NCBI GenBank assembly: GCA_020161505.1
Contig: JAIUNY010000025.1
Span: 1-41,578 of the forward strand
Direction: 5' to 3'
DNA: 41,578 bases
Source of the DNA: Armatimonadota bacterium
Lineage (GTDB): Bacteria > Armatimonadota > Fimbriimonadia > Fimbriimonadales > Fimbriimonadaceae
Shown here in pieces: positions 40,454-41,578 of this stretch. Below the pieces are notes generated by a model, which worked only from the letters and a program-made list of their open reading frames with translations, was not told the origin of the DNA and made no database searches. A program made the translations under genes and the position numbers. Numbering within the stretch: position 1 is the stretch's first letter; each line of letters opens with the position of its first letter.

Positions 40454-41281
40454 ATGCGTGCCCTCACCTCGGCGGAGATTGATTCGCATTGGCAATACGA
40501 CAACCCGGCTCTGAGCGAGCAGAGTTTTTTGCGGTTGGCTGAGGAGAATCCCGAGAGTCGGGATGAGATTTGGACTCAGGTGGCTCGGGCTAGGGGGCTT
40601 CAGCGGCAGTTTGAGGCGGCCAAAGCCGCGCTGGAGCAGGTCGGTGAGCGCGAGGGGTTGGTTGGCGCGCGCTGGCATCTGGAGATGGGCCGCGTGTTCC
40701 ACTCCTCGGGCGATGATTCTGCGGCGAAGCCTCATTTTGAGGCAGCCTTGGCCCTTGCCGAGGCGGCGCAGGCCGACTTCTATGCCGTGGACGCGATTCA
40801 CATGCTGGCGATTATCGCCAAAGGCGACGAGGCCCTTCACCTCAACCTGAGGGCGATTGAGCGAGCCAAGGCCAGTCAGGATGAACGCGCACGCGGTTGG
40901 CTCGGCAGCTTGCTCAACAATACGGCCTGGAGTCTGCATGACCTCGGGCGGTTCGACGAAGCATTGCGGCTCTTTGAGGATGCGCTCGCATTCCGGCGGG
41001 AGCAGGGCGTGGCATCGCGGATAGCGATCGCTGAGTGGTCGGTGGCGCGGTGTCTGCGCTCGCTGGGTCGGTTTGAGGAAGCATTGGATCGCCAGAAAGC
41101 CCTCTCGCCCGATGACGGATACGTGGTGGAGGAGATTGCGGAGAACTTGCTTGCCCTCGGTCGTGGGGAGGAAGCGGCGGCGTACTTTGGGGCCGCCCAT
41201 GAGGCGCTCTCGGCAGACCCTTGGATGGTCGAAAATGAAAAGGAACGCCTGGATCGCTTGCGCGCCTTGAGCCAGGCGTGA
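40454..41281 (+). CDS. TPR-repeat protein
   Basis: A 275-residue all-helical TPR protein. Repeat-like units include LGRFDEALRLFEDALAFRRE (about 175-195), LGRFEEALDRQKAL (about 215-228) and LALGRGEEAAAYFGAAHEAL (about 240-260). It has no signal peptide or membrane helix, so it is cytoplasmic and probably a protein-interaction scaffold. TAAAGT lies six bases before the ATG. It follows the M48-like pair, whose C-terminal parts also look TPR-like. No specific partner can be named. Confidence 0.75.
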   Translation: MRALTSAEIDSHWQYDNPALSEQSFLRLAEENPESRDEIWTQVARARGLQRQFEAAKAALEQVGEREGLVGARWHLEMGRVFHSSGDDSAAKPHFEAALALAEAAQADFYAVDAIHMLAIIAKGDEALHLNLRAIERAKASQDERARGWLGSLLNNTAWSLHDLGRFDEALRLFEDALAFRREQGVASRIAIAEWSVARCLRSLGRFEEALDRQKALSPDDGYVVEEIAENLLALGRGEEAAAYFGAAHEALSADPWMVENEKERLDRLRALSQA

Positions 41282-41294
41282 CCATACTCCGGGC

Positions 41295-41578
41295 ATGACC
41301 ACCCGGCGCGAATTTCTTGCAGGCTCGGCCTCCGCGATGGCGGCAGGATCGCTGACGCGCCTGGTCGGGGGACATTCCATGACTGATTCACTTCCTTCGC
41401 CTTCGCCGCGCGTTGCCGCCTTCGAGAATCTTGCCTTTGGTCTGTTTGTTCACTGGGGGCTTTATTCGCAGGAGGGAAGAGGCGAGTGGGTTCAACACAT
41501 GGAAGGGATTCCACGTGAGAAATACCTTCAGTTGATGAAGACCTTTACTGCGCAAGACTTTGATGCCAAAAAGCTGGC
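41295..41578 (+). CDS. GH29 alpha-L-fucosidase (partial, Tat signal)
   Basis: The first 94 residues of a glycoside hydrolase running off the window. MTTRREFLAGSASAMAAG is a Tat twin-arginine export signal (RREFL), with a second Met at residue 29. After it, ENLAFGLFVHWGLYSQEGRG (about 46-65) is the typical GH29 alpha-L-fucosidase start, and the next residues (EWVQHMEGIPREKYLQL) continue it. Such enzymes remove fucose from glycans outside the cytoplasm. CATACT lies six bases before the ATG. The catalytic nucleophile would lie beyond the window. Confidence 0.85.
   Translation, partial: MTTRREFLAGSASAMAAGSLTRLVGGHSMTDSLPSPSPRVAAFENLAFGLFVHWGLYSQEGRGEWVQHMEGIPREKYLQLMKTFTAQDFDAKKL

Noticed and set aside
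40139-41380. Minus-strand open frame of 413 residues over the TPR and M48-like genes
   Set aside because: Antisense shadow spanning two real genes and their gap.
1-41578. CRISPR arrays, insertion sequences or an integrase gene
   Set aside because: No regularly spaced repeats and no transposase or integrase protein were seen in any frame.

Overview
The window reads as chromosomal DNA of a high-GC, flagellated, diderm-like bacterium. Two short exported proteins end in a VPEPATM / hydrophobic / Arg-rich PEP-CTERM-type tail. There is also a GFTLTE-type pseudopilin, lipoproteins, a flagellin, two penicillin-binding proteins and an O-antigen-ligase-like protein. This mix fits Armatimonadota (Fimbriimonadia-like) well, but the phylum is inferred from gene content and style; Planctomycetota or Verrucomicrobiota relatives cannot be excluded without a search. 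Genes lie on both strands in short operons. At least ten start codons have a -10-like hexamer only 6-9 bases upstream, which suggests many leaderless mRNAs.

Layout. 1-2850: a hairpin-rich intergenic repeat, a PEP-CTERM protein, and a two-gene oxidoreductase operon (Gfo/Idh/MocA plus aldo/keto reductase), all on the minus strand. 2971-6324: a lone flagellin behind a sigma-28-type promoter, then an acyl-CoA dehydrogenase, each closed by a terminator. 6339-8063: a compact operon of a small membrane protein, a pseudopilin with a CxxCxxC motif, a secreted cysteine-rich protein broken by an in-frame TAA, and an unknown exported protein. 8232-14561: envelope-stress and cell-wall cluster (ECF sigma, anti-sigma-like protein, RseB-like protein, class A and class B penicillin-binding proteins). 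14486-18340 (minus): two GT2 glycosyltransferases and an O-antigen-ligase/TPR protein, overlapping end to end. 18578-21423: NlpC/P60 hydrolase, DinB protein and a LamG PEP-CTERM protein. 21659-24260: tRNA-Glu with a small accessory patch beside it, including an inverted fragment of the tRNA 3' part, an unrecognised 680-residue protein and a possible truncated small gene. 24375-30952: LolA/thioredoxin-like protein, DinB, a lipoprotein with a possible caspase/CHAT-type His/Cys pair facing a SARP-type regulator, and a class A beta-lactamase-like protein. 31020-33249: a second ECF sigma operon diverging from an alpha/beta-hydrolase lipoprotein; the two sides share an identical promoter box in inverted orientation. 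33246-36399: DUF4256, a DUF433/DUF5615 toxin-antitoxin pair, DinB, and a TetR/membrane-SRPBCC operon with a palindromic operator candidate. 36493-41578: a tandem pair of 1941-bp genes for degenerate M48-like membrane proteins (the second with an in-frame TAG), a TPR protein and the start of a Tat-exported GH29 alpha-L-fucosidase.

How the genes work together. The clearest functional block is 8232-20000, where envelope-stress sensing, peptidoglycan synthesis, surface polysaccharide assembly and peptidoglycan hydrolysis are encoded side by side. The most promising places for new biology are the divergent ECF regulon at 31933-32016, the caspase-like lipoprotein with its divergent regulator, the M48-like pseudo-peptidase pair, and the pseudopilin/cysteine-rich operon.
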